Source: Isoetes taiwanensis (Eukaryota > Streptophyta > Lycopodiopsida > Isoetales > Isoetaceae). From it: a stretch of 64,000 nt of DNA. Below are positions 36,508 to 46,564 of the stretch, piece by piece. Position numbers and translations under genes: made by a program. The stretch is from assembly GCA_021234155.1 (NCBI GenBank), contig JAJEKV010000014.1, positions 20,227,513 to 20,291,512 on the forward strand, in the 5' to 3' direction. The notes under the pieces were generated by a model. That model was given only the letters and a program-made list of their open reading frames with translations. It was not told the DNA's origin and searched no databases. Numbering within the stretch: the first letter of the stretch is position 1; every line of letters begins with the position of its first letter.

Positions 36508-36750
36508 TCATCTCATCAAACCATTTCTTCCTATGGAAACAACCCTGCTAATGGTCCATTGCGAGGGGAAGTCTTCATGTAATACCATGTTCAACAAGAC
36601 CATTAGGATCGGCACCATGGACGATGCTGCCCACTTGATCAACTCTGCCTGCATACTGTCCAATGCCACTTTTCCATGGCAAGACGTTGTAAGCCCTAGA
36701 CGACATCTGCCCCTGTGATTTCTATCACTAAGCATTCCTGCATGCAGCAC
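36508..36750 (-). pseudogene. LINE reverse-transcriptase entry fragment
   Basis: The minus strand encodes KVALDSMQAELIKWAASSMV then VLLNMVLHEDFPSQWTISRV. This matches the AEFLKW...LFN...FP--W----V segment at the start of a LINE RT and resembles the equivalent block near 1200-1030. It is short and isolated. Confidence 0.6.
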
Positions 36751-37309
36751 ACCAGAACCACCACATTATGGCTTCTGCGTCTCAGCTCTTGATGCTTCCT
36801 AATCCTCTAGTCAATGTTGGCCATCTCAGCAGGCGCTGCATGCAGTACGCAAGGTGTGGGTTGTAGTCTGCATTGGGGTTGCGGCAACATGAGCCAACCT
36901 GACAGTACAACAGAGCCATTCTGCTGACATTGTCTAGGCTTTTGAACATGTGGGACCACTGTAGCATTTGAAATGGCCTCTCCCTCCCAAAGTTGAGAGC
37001 TTAGCTCATGCTGGAATTGTTTCTGCCTTGCTAATTCGTGCATGAACCACTACAGTTGCTCATGGGCATCTGCTCAGTCTCCAGTGCAAAAGACTAAAAC
37101 TCAACCTGCAAGAACTAGCAACTCACAGGGTTTATGTACTTTCGAAGGTTGAAACGTGGTCATTTTCATCGATAACTTGTTGCATCATCTCTAAAGATGA
37201 ATGGAGTTGGGATCTATTGGTCCTTCCAGATGATCTCAAACAATACTTTGCTACTGCAAAAGTGACTCTTGACTTCTAATTGCCATATGGGGAAGAGGAT
37301 AGATTCAAA

Positions 37310-37980
37310 CTATGTTCTGTCAGTTGTAATTGCTCCATGTTCTCAATTGTGAAGTCTCGGCCATGTCCTAAGTGCAAAAGACCAAAACTCAACCTCCGAA
37401 ATGTAAGCCCACAAGAACCTACCAACTCATAGAGTTCACATTTCGGAGGTTATATCCTAATCAGATTTAACCAAGACCTTGCCCCATGTCATCATGTGGT
37501 GGGGTGGTGTTGACGCCAAAACATGGACCCTTAAAAGCCCCTAGAAGTAGGTTGCCCCGAAAGTTCTCTCCCTAAGGCCCCAGGGACGCATGGGCAACTC
37601 CACCACTCCAGAACTGTGAATTGGCTCTTCCAATGGACTCATACTTTCTCCAGGGGACCAAATTTTATGGGCAAAAGACCACCCTTCTCCAAGAAGCATG
37701 AAAATAGCTCATACCAACACACTTGTAGTCAATTGGCTTAGGAGATAGCTGGCAAAAATACTGTCATATAAGGCATTCATGTTTCTTTAGCAAAACTGAC
37801 AATGTAACCTGCTCCCTATGGAAATTTCACCATTCTGACGATGTGGCAGAGTAGAATCTTTATTTTAGAGCCTCTGCACTGCCCAATCGACAAAATACTT
37901 CGATTTCCACACGATCGCCCACAGGACGCTTGGATAAGTTCTCCTCAACTGATCTTGGATTTTTTGGACCTTGAACAGAG
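37310..37980. repeat. Dispersed repeat, segment A copy 2
   Basis: Collinear with 34640-35345 (TCTCGGCCATGTCCTAAGTG; CACACGATCGCCCAC). Segment B does not follow directly, so the copy is broken or rearranged at its right end. Confidence 0.6.
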
Positions 37981-38499
37981 AGGATTCAATGGCCAGATAG
38001 GGGAACTGAGCTCCAGGAGGATGGGCATTAGCGTATGGCTCCTGGGAGGAGGGCTCCAAGGAAAGGTTGCCTCAGGAACTTTTCTGGGCTCTATCTCCCG
38101 GGATCTGGACTCTCCCCTCATGTAGGGCAATTGTGCAAAGTCCTTGCCTTGTTGGAAGAGTGCCAGCTCGGTTGCCCAACAACAGGCTGCCCCAACTGTT
38201 CTAATTAAAATTCTTTGATCTACCTTATCAAACAATTCAAAACATTGGTATGTATGCTAATGATGACTTCCTTAGCAAGCCAATTGACAAAAACTCAGAA
38301 TTTACTTTTATCATATACATTAATTACGAATTTATAAAGAAGCGCACTATTAAAAAATATATGCATCTAAAAAAGGTGAAATCTTGGCGAGGGATGAAAA
38401 ATGAAGGTGCAAACACAAGAAATTTTTTTTACTAAAAGATGCAATGTTGGTGGATGAGAAAATAGCTCCAAGTCATCCTAAGTTTGCAGGCTACGCAGG

Positions 38500-38790
38500 C
38501 AGTGGATAGAGATTCTGGAAACCTTGTTACATCAGATTCAACCAAGGCTTTGTACAATGTCGTGACATAGAAGAATAGGTCTTGACGCCAGAAAATAGAT
38601 CCTTAAAACTCATTGGAAGCATGTTGCCCTAAAGGTCCTCTCCTTAAGGCCCCGACGAAGGATAGGCAACTCCCCCACTCTGAAACTACAAATTGGCTTT
38701 TCTAATAGATAGTGTCGACAAGTTTCATGGGCAAAAGACCACCTCTTCTCCATGAAGCAGCAAAATACCCTACCAAAATACACGAGACAT
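38500..38790. repeat. Dispersed repeat, partial segment A copy 3
   Basis: Shares TCCTTAAGGCCCCGACGAAG and CCCCCACTCTGAAACTAC with the other A copies. Only the middle third is present. Confidence 0.55.
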
Positions 38791-38809
38791 AGCAATAACA
38801 AAATATGTC

Positions 38810-39100
38810 GCAGATAACGTCACACGCAATGTGATCATTCATGTCGCATGCAATGCCATGTCGTCGAATAGGCAGCTGGCGTGACACATGCGACCCCATC
38901 AAAACGACATAGTTCCAGATGTTTGCTTTGTCGTGTGGCGATATCGCACATTATGTCACATATGGCGTGTTCGGATGTGCACATTAGTAGCGACATTGGC
39001 ATGATCTGGTCATATCAAATGTGACATCACGTGACCAGACGTCACTACTTTACGTCACTAAAGGGTCATTTTTTTGTTGTATAACATGTGGCATCTTGCA
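38810..39100. mobile_element. Possible CACTA-type terminal region
   Basis: A CpG-rich stretch with many short GTCGC/GCGAC and TGTGACAT/ATGTCACA inverted phrases ends in ACGTCACTAAAGGG then CATTTTTTTGTTGTA. Read on the minus strand the terminus is TACAACAAAAAAATGACCCT. This resembles the CACTACAA-A-rich end and subterminal repeats of plant CACTA transposons, with a degenerate first few bases. The opposite end was not found. Confidence 0.3.
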
Positions 39101-39559
39101 TCCAAGGGAAGATGCTCACATGGATTTCCGCTCTTTATCTTGTAACCAATGGGGTCTTTTCTCATGAGTCACCTCGTACTACTAACGTACTGATTCGTGC
39201 TAGAGGCTATTTAGCTTAAGGGGCAACAACTTAAATTGGAGAGCTCAAGATGCCCGGGGGAGGCTGCAATATAATCGGAAGGAATAGCTTCTGCACAAAC
39301 ATTATGGGGGCCCATTATACAACATATAATCTGGATCTATCATGTACTTGGTTGAAATAGCTTCTGTTAAAAAATTATGCCCATTTATGTGGTGCCTACA
39401 TGTTATCCAATAGACTGCATAAAGTCAACAAGCTCACAAATCTCAATAAATGCCTTTCCAAAGTTATCGTCTTCTTATCATTCTTGTTCTATTCTAGTGT
39501 AAAGTGTTTATGTTTTATTCTTCTGACAAAACTATCTATTTGTCTTGCTATTTCTTTTT

Positions 39560-40480
39560 CATTCTTTCCCTTGACATGTACGTGATCAGTTGATGTGTTG
39601 GACATTTCTCATAAACCTATCGATACATTCCATAAGTCTTTACTACTTTGTTGGGGCCAATCATGAGTGTGCAATAAACATGACTTCTAATCTAAAGAAG
39701 ACATGTTTGTTATGCAGAAATATTCGGGTGACCCTGATTCTGGATTGGAAGCTTGGTCGACGTGCGTAGGCATACAGGCTAAGCTGACATCTCGGAATTA
39801 GGGCTACTGAGTCAAACATTGGTGTAATGTGAAGTTAAACATGGGTCAAATTTCAGGCAAGTGGCCTAGCACTATTGTGCTGGATTGGAAGCTTGGTCGA
39901 TGTGCGGAGGCATAGAGGCTAAGCTGACAGCCCGGAATTAGGGCTACTGAGTCGAACATTGGTGTAATGTGAAGTTAAATATGGATCAAATTTCAGGCAA
40001 GTGGCCAAGCGCTATTGCTCAGAGGCAAGAATCATAAATAGTAAGAGAAAAGTGGCAGGAATATCAAGGAAAGTAAAACCTTTAAAATGATGGTGGACAC
40101 ATAAGATGACAGTACTCATTGAGATACGCCTAAATTTGGCCCACATTAATTTTACTTAGTGATGGATGAACTTATAATCTAATACTTGCAAATCAAATGA
40201 TCTGTTGTATATAACATAATATAATATACTGTGGAATACCATAGTCTGGACCCCAAACTTGAGAGTTATCTTTTGAACACAACTTCATCCCCTCTCCCCT
40301 CCCCTCCCTCTCCGGTCCTTTAAAAAAATGGTGGATACATGGGGTAGTGCTACACACAGGGATATGATTGGATTTGACATGCATTAGCTGTACCTAGTAA
40401 AAATGAACTTATTGTCTAATACTTGCAAATCAAATAATTTATTGTATATATTATATATAATATAATTTAATATGGAATAT
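39560..40480. repeat. Dispersed repeat, segment B copy 2, with internal tandem duplication
   Basis: Corresponds to 35346-36150. Unlike that copy it carries a tandem duplication of about 140 bp: GGATTGGAAGCTTGGTCGA starts at about 39743 and again at about 39884. Each unit continues through GGGCTACTGAGTC and GTGTAATGTGAAGTTAAA. Confidence 0.65.
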
Positions 40481-41120
40481 AGTTACACACTAGCACCTCT
40501 AGTGATAACCAACACACCAAAAGGACGAATCCTTCATGAGCCCCAACCTCTACAAGGCTTTATCCCATACCCTCAGGCACCCAGACCATATCAATTCCTC
40601 CCCCTCTCGGGATGCTTGCACTCAAGCATGTGGACGATCCCATCATCATGCATGATCATGCTTACCTCATCATGACCCCCCCATCGTCATGTGAACATGC
40701 CATGTGTCGTGGCATAGAGAACATCCTAACGATGATCCCATCATCGCCCACAATCCCCTGCCTACTTATACATGACCCCTTCAGTCGTACACAACCGCAG
40801 TGCATCATGGCCCTGAAGGTTTAAGCTAGGGAACATCCCCGATAATCCCATCATCGCCCATGATGATGCGCTCCTCTCACATGACCCTCTCGGTCATGCG
40901 CACTCCTAGTGCATACTGGCCTAGAGAACACCCAAGGGGATCTCATAGACACTCCAAGACTCTTACGCATGCATCTCAACTAACCTAGAATGCATACGTT
41001 TCCTGCACTTAACACTAAGGCATACACAAGATTAAGCTAAGAGCACCTGAGGGGTTGGCGTCAACCAATTATGGCTCATATATTTTCCCAAGTGGCTTCA
41101 TCATGACTGGACAGCCAGGT
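40480..41120 (-). mobile_element. Ty3/gypsy chromovirus 3-prime fragment (end of chromodomain plus spacer), inverted copy
   Basis: Read on the minus strand this matches the plus-strand element at 43060-43660 in reverse complement. A chromodomain end (SSHDEATWEN, about 41100-41070) is followed by TTGGT(T/C)GACGCCAAC, GCAGGAAACGTATGCATTC, GGTCATGTGAGAGGAGCGCA and GATGTTCCCTAGCTTAAACC. It carries stops in the coding part. The LTR expected further left is not recognised. Confidence 0.65.
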
Positions 41121-41154
41121 TTGTTAGGGTGGTGAAAACTGGTCTGCACACATT

Positions 41155-41445
41155 TTTCCTATCCCCATACAAATTGAAATCTGTCCCTCAAATCTGGACA
41201 TAGTACTTGCAGCACATCTTCCACATTAGAGAGTTGCATTGATGACCATATACCAACACAACACTTCTGTAACAAAGTCTTCAAGAAGAGCACTGCTTCT
41301 GGTCTGAATATCACTTTCTTTCTGCTAGTGTATGTCATTGTCAATCCTGCTTCCAAGCGTATGTGTTCATTTGCACCAAATGTTTTTACCAACACACCAT
41401 TTAAATCCAAGACAATGAGTTTATCTTTTTCTTTGCCAAATCAAT
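41155..41445 (-). pseudogene. FCP1/NIF-like HAD phosphatase fragment
   Basis: The minus strand encodes KEKDKLIVLDLNGVLVKT, then VIFRPEAVLFLKTLLQKC and VGIWSSMQLSNVEDVL. This is the order seen in plant FCP1/NLI-interacting-factor-like domains: a DLNG(V/L)L motif, an RP---FL block and a VG(I/V)WSS block. The usual DxDx(T/V) acid pair appears as D-L-N, as in many plant members. The later family blocks are missing; the frame ends at 41159 next to chromovirus sequence. About 75-95 codons remain of a domain that usually exceeds 150. It is probably an isolated captured fragment; expression is unknown. Confidence 0.6.
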
Positions 41446-42290
41446 ATTTAGTGCGTTGGAACATCCCGAATACCTACACAACGGGGAATTACTACATGAA
41501 TAAATAGATGAAGATGAAAATGAAAAATGGGTTGAATGTGGAAACCTTTTCGTATCAACAGCCAGGATTCTCGACCTAACGAGAATCAACTGGTAATCCC
41601 TAAATTGAATGCAACAAAAGAAAATCAATAATATTCAATGTCTTAAGCAACACAATTTACGGGCTTGCCAAAGAATGCCCTGCCCGACCCTCGGGGTTCG
41701 CAGGGGCACAATCACTTTTGAACATCGGGCTCACGAAACTTGAGGCCACGATTACGCATTTTTCTTGAACACACCCGATAGGTGTGGTGTCATGATTGAG
41801 GCTGCTTCTGCATCTTTTGCATAGCTACTTCTTGTTCTCTTTCTTGGAGCACGAACAACTTCGTGCTATCCTCCGGCTTACCCCTCTTTGTTCTTACGCC
41901 CTTTCCTTTTCGCAAATAGTCACCCAAGTTGCCCTCATCCGATGGAATTACTCCATCAACTTCCTTAGGTGCTTGATTGTGTACAATCCGGTTGTTGTTT
42001 TTTCCACAACCGGTCTTTGTGTTTACAAGCTGGTCTTTGTGTTTACTGACTTCTTCTATAGCTTCTTGGGCGACTTCTTGGACTGGTGGTGGTGGTTCTT
42101 TGTTGCATTCAAATCAGTCACAATTGAATGTACTCCTATAGGACTTTGCGGGGTGTTGTGCATCTTCAAATGGCACCATTGTCCTTCTTTGAACCCCGAG
42201 CGGTGAGACCTCAATTGCGGGGACGGATTAACACATCCTTTTTTTGGTGTACTATTTGAAGCACCTTCAACATGGCCAAAACCTAGATCG

Positions 42291-42713
42291 TCAAATACAC
42301 CCTCGGCACCTTTCGGGGCAACCATGAATACATTGTCCTCCTCTCAACAATGAACAACAAGCTATATGATACTCATGTTGGCAATTCAGTGCTAAACTTA
42401 ACCTGTAAGCTTTAGTGAATTCCAGACCACATGCCGAATATGTATAAAATGGATCTTCCACTAACAACTTATCTCGTATAATAGTAGAGATGCTAAATGT
42501 TGCAGGAGTATCCATTTTCAGCTTCCACAAATTGTTTATGTAGAAATGCAGAAGTCTCTGTTCTTCTTCGAGAACTTTTAACTCCTCCTCAAGTTTGAGT
42601 TTACGTTTGACCTGCTCATTAACAGATGTAGGGTTCATTGCTTTTTGTACCTTGTTCCTGTGCCAAGTTTCCATCTGGACAGTCTGCTCCAAATCTTTAA
42701 TTTCTGCCTCCAA
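42291..42713 (-). CDS. Unrecognised open frame: coiled coil plus Cys/His-rich segment
   Basis: An open frame of 140 codons. Residues about 1-60 are charged with heptad-like leucines (KRKLKLEEELKVLEEEQRLL), suggesting a coiled coil. The last 50 residues contain C...ALNCQHEYHIACCSLL...C...C, reminiscent of a RING-type zinc-binding arrangement but not a clear match. It lies on the same strand as and about 0.85 kb upstream of the FCP1-like fragment, so the two may be exons of one captured gene. The frame stops at 42291 and nothing confirms translation. Confidence 0.35.
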   Translation of the reverse strand: MEAEIKDLEQTVQMETWHRNKVQKAMNPTSVNEQVKRKLKLEEELKVLEEEQRLLHFYINNLWKLKMDTPATFSISTIIRDKLLVEDPFYTYSACGLEFTKAYRLSLALNCQHEYHIACCSLLRGGQCIHGCPERCRGCI

Positions 42714-42744
42714 CTCACATGTTGGATTAAGCTTGAACTCCTTC

Positions 42745-43135
42745 GAATTGGAAATTGCAAGAAGCTTGCCCCAAGATGGGCGGGACCTTTCAAGATCCTA
42801 GAGCGAGTAGGGATTCAAGCCTACAAGCTTGATTTGCCAGCCCAACTTAAGGTCCAGAGAGTCTTCCATGTAAGCCTATTAAAGAAGCACACTCCAAACC
42901 TAGAGGAGGTCTTGGAGACTTCAACCTTGTTGGAAATGACAGAGGAGAAAATCGAGATAATTTCTGAGTTAATTCTTGTTAAGGCATTTAAGAAGACAAG
43001 AAGGTCCCAGTTCCTTCAATATTTGGTCAAGTGGAAGCACTTGCCTGTGGAAGATGCAACATGGGTATTGAAGCAAGATTTAGAGAAGTGATACCCCGAC
43101 TTCATGAAGCAATTCGACGGCCAAGTCGTCTCTGA
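42745..43135 (+). pseudogene. Ty3/gypsy chromovirus integrase tail with chromodomain
   Basis: The plus strand encodes KKLAPRWAGPFKILERVGIQ, LDLPAQLKVQRVFHVSLLKK, then FLQYLVKWKHLPVEDATWVL. These are the integrase C-terminal GPF/Y module and the chromodomain of plant chromoviruses, which targets integration to marked chromatin. Coding stops at 43091. The start of the similarity near 42745 is abrupt: the rest of pol (protease, RT, RNase H, integrase core) is missing and unrelated minus-strand sequence abuts it. It is therefore a 5-prime-truncated remnant. Confidence 0.85.
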
Positions 43136-44013
43136 ATTGGTCGACGCCAACCTGGCGAGTGCTTTAGCTAAGCTTTGTTATGTCTTAGTGTATGTGCAGG
43201 AAGGCGTATGCATTCCAGGCTAGTAGGGTGCATACGCGGGAATCTCGGAGTGTAGGCGATGATGAGATACCCTCCAGGGGCGTTCTCTAGGACAACACGC
43301 ACCAAGAGTGCGCATGACTGGAATGGTCATGTGAGAGGAGCGCAATATGGTGGGCGATGATGAGACCATCACTCGAATGATCTCTATGCCACGATGCAGG
43401 GCATGTGCACATGACCATAGGGGGGTCATGGTGAGGTATGCGTGATCATGTGCGATGATGGGATCGTTGAGATGTTCCCTAGCTTAAACCCCCTAGGGGC
43501 ATGAGGCACTGCAGGAGTACACGATCAAGGGGATCTTGTACAAGGTAACACCTGATCATGGGCGATGATAGAATCATCTTAAATGGTCCTTAAGCTCAAA
43601 TCCTAAGGGCCATGATCGAGTGCAAGATAATAGAGGTAACCTTGAGCTAGTAGTTCGGCTCAAGGGGGGTGGTCCCCTAAAACCACAAACTTATTAACTA
43701 AACTAATGTAATGTGCTACTTGTGCAGGCCAGTGAAGGGGAGCATGGACGAGGGAGCACATTATGAGAAGACAGGAGTCATAATTTTTAGACTTAACTAT
43801 GAACTCCTAATAACTGTTGTGATAATGTTAAGGATATTGTGATAAGTAACACTTGTGAAGGCTACATAATCTTTTATAGGTACAAATATAGCCTATATGT
43901 ACGTAATAAGTAGCTAGCAAGTTGATCATTTCAATAAAATATTCATGTGTGTGACCTTGCAGGGTTGGTGCAGGTTCATCATCTTAGCGTAATGCTGATG
44001 ACAGCATTATCCT
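43136..44013 (+). mobile_element. Chromovirus 3-prime spacer between pol and polypurine tract
   Basis: Non-coding DNA between the chromodomain and the polypurine tract. It repeats GATGATG(A/G)GA and GGTCATG phrases. The 43140-43660 part recurs in inverted orientation at 40480-41060. Confidence 0.65.
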
Positions 44014-44031
44014 AAGGGGGTGGGGGGAGAA
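44014..44031 (+). other. Polypurine tract
   Basis: AAGGGGGTGGGGGGAGAA directly precedes the LTR start, as required for plus-strand priming in LTR retrotransposons. A single T interrupts it. Confidence 0.75.
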
Positions 44032-45555
44032 TGTGATGTTCCTCGGAAATATACGCCATAAATACGTATATTTCTAGGTCTCGTCACCGTATAAGCCTAT
44101 CATTAGCCTTGTACACCACAGTAAGTGGAAAAGGAAGCATGGCCAAGTTATTTATGTAACACATTGCAGCGACGTGGAACCCTAACCTATAAGTACCCTA
44201 ACCCTAACCCTAGGCCACTTTTCGGCTCCGCCTGCCTTGAGAGACCCGTTATTTGCTCGGAACTCCGTTTCGAACACTGTTCATTGCGGCATAGCTCAGA
44301 TCGACAACGCCAAGGCAATGCGCTCATCAGAAGGAGGAGGAATCACTCGACTCATCAACAAGCCATGGAGACCCCAGGAGTTGGAAGAAGTTCGACTGGA
44401 GCAGGTATTGATAGTAGCTTCATAGGTAGATCATCTGGAACCTAGGATTCCAGATGAGCTAGTATCTTATCTTGCTAGTAGAGCCTTCCTAGAACCCTCA
44501 GTCTAGGTTTGAAACCCAAATCAATGAACCCTAACTGTAAGTTAGATGCATGCGTAGGATTAGATGTATCTTCATTACTTATCATTTTATGTTGATGTAT
44601 GATGTTAGTTGATCTTATGTTTGCACCTCTTGTGTATTGGGAAGGGGGGTAGAGACTTAGTGGCTATTATCTAGATGATGCTTCTAGTTTAGACCCCTTA
44701 GTTCCTATTATTATGCGGCCTGTGCATAGGAACCCACGCGGCTATGGGGGCTATGGAGTGACTTAGCACCATACAACGAGGCTAGTGGCAAAGCAGAGGG
44801 AGGTCCCTGCTGAGCGCGGCTACTGGGGACCTATAGTGGGCTAGGCCTATAGTCGATCACCTCGTGTGTGCCGGGTATGGGTCCGACACTACCTGGGTCA
44901 ATGGTGTCGCCCTGATCCTCAGGAGTTGCAGGTGTTGGCCTGGCTCTTGTTTAGTCGGGTACGAACCATGTGTCGCCACGATTCTCTAGCTGCCCATGGA
45001 GCCACTAGTCCTCGAGAAGTGGAGATGCAACCCTTCCTACCTCATCAGACTGGGGAGATGCAACCCGAAGTAGTCTCGACGGGTGACACCATGAGATTGC
45101 GTATCTGGCAGGTTATAGCCACGCCAGAGCCTGATTTAGCCCGTCTGCAAAGTATGCACAGGAGGGGCGGATGGAGTGGTCAACCCTAGCCATTGTCTAC
45201 AGCCAGCCCCGCCATTGCCATATCTCGGTCTGCTCTATCTTGAGGCCCAGCTGGGTATGAGCTCATATGTTTTACGGCATGTTGGTATCTTTGATGTTAT
45301 CTTTAGTAGTATGGATGTACTACCCCTCGAGGCAGTTGATTGTATTCTTTAATGTTAGTGCTGACGTTATGTTATGCTTCCGGTGTTATAGGAGCCCATG
45401 GGGGAAGGGCGTCAAGGCACCTCCCTGTCCCCTTCCCGCACTGGGGATATCTTGGGTGCAGGAAAGATGGAGGGCCCATGTGGCCAGAGGGCTGGATGTG
45501 GGATTTCCTACGAGATATACGACCGGGCATCATATATTTAGTAGGGAGCGTCACA
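44032..45555 (+). mobile_element. 3-prime LTR of Ty3/gypsy chromovirus
   Basis: 1,524 bp running from TGTGATGTTCC to GGGAGCGTCACA, next to the polypurine tract. Its ends match the minus-strand LTR at 28707-30694 and its interior matches in reverse complement. The first 200 bp contain a short telomere-like run (three CCCTAA units at about 44196-44213). Small open frames inside are not considered genes. A target-site duplication cannot be tested because the 5-prime LTR of this copy is absent. Confidence 0.8.
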
Positions 45556-46564
45556 CCACGGGGCCCATATAATGGGCTAGCACAATTTAAACCTAACCAA
45601 ACATAATGAAGACGATACAAATCATGGGTAAAGCTCGGATGAAACTAGAATTTGGCTAAACAATGAGTGTGGTTTTAGTAAAATAAACTTGGTAAAGACA
45701 AAATTCAAAAATAGATTGTCCGCTACCAACAATTGATGACCTTGTTAGGATTTTCTTGGAAGGGCCTGATATAGAAGACATTGATTTTGTTGCTGCTGAG
45801 TGCGTGCTTGGAAAGAGTATTCTTATAACATGTAAATTTATACTAGTACATGATTCGTTTGTAAATTAAAGATTTTTTATTTTGTGATCCTTTCATAAAT
45901 CTTTGTTCAAAGAAAAGTTAATGGATTTTTTAACAGAAGGAACAATTTGGTTCAAAATAACCAATTTTGTAAGTAAATGACCTTTTCCTATTAACAAGCA
46001 AGTTTTCGTAATACACTGAAAAGGTGCACGCTTGAAGTTTTTTCTCACTTAAATGTGTTCTTTGTGCTTTGTGCCCATGGGGTATTTAGAAAATCTTGAG
46101 GGAATCTCAGTCTTATTGAACATTGAGAGAATCTTAGGAAATCAAAGAGGGAACCTCAAGGAGTATTGAGGGAATAAGATAGATAGATAGTATAGAGGGA
46201 ATAAGGAAATCCAAGGGAATCTAAGGAATCCAAAAAAATCTCCAGACCTCATGGAATCTAAGAGACTCAAAAACTTAGAGGCAAATCTATATGTTTTGAA
46301 GGCACATCCTCCAAATAATTGGCACAGTTGAGGAAGAACTTTTTAAGCGAATGGTGCGTGGATATTAAAACTGTCCGCGGAACCTGGTATCCACCGTCAG
46401 TAGATCTAGTGAGCTTCCTCGGTTCGAGCCCTCCTGCAATTAGCGATGGATTTTCGGTACCGGAGATTTTAATTCCTGTAGATAAAGGTTTGGAATTTGC
46501 GAAATAATGTTTTAGCCGAATTGGAAGATTCAAATGTATCTTACAGTCAGGTTAGAAAAAAGGC
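45556..46564. other. Upstream region of the RAV1-like gene
   Basis: Near 45725-45835 the plus strand would encode LPTIDDLVRIFLEGPDIEDI then DFVAAECVLGKS, which looks protein-like but is unrecognised and lacks a start. From 46090 to 46260 the phrase (G)GGAATC(T/C) recurs about a dozen times, with a GATAGATAGATAG run. The promoter and any 5-prime untranslated exon of the downstream gene should lie here. No core promoter element is convincing. Confidence 0.4.

Noticed and set aside
41060-41155. Continuation of the FCP1-like domain (a KPLGKIYEP-like reading).
   Set aside because: Another frame of the same bases gives a chromodomain end (DEATWEN) followed by spacer that is clearly homologous to the plus-strand chromovirus, which is the better explanation.
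46319-46507. Short plus-strand frame just upstream of the RAV1-like gene, considered as an N-terminal extension.
   Set aside because: It ends in a stop, an in-frame stop at 46553 precedes the chosen start, and its sequence does not match the family.
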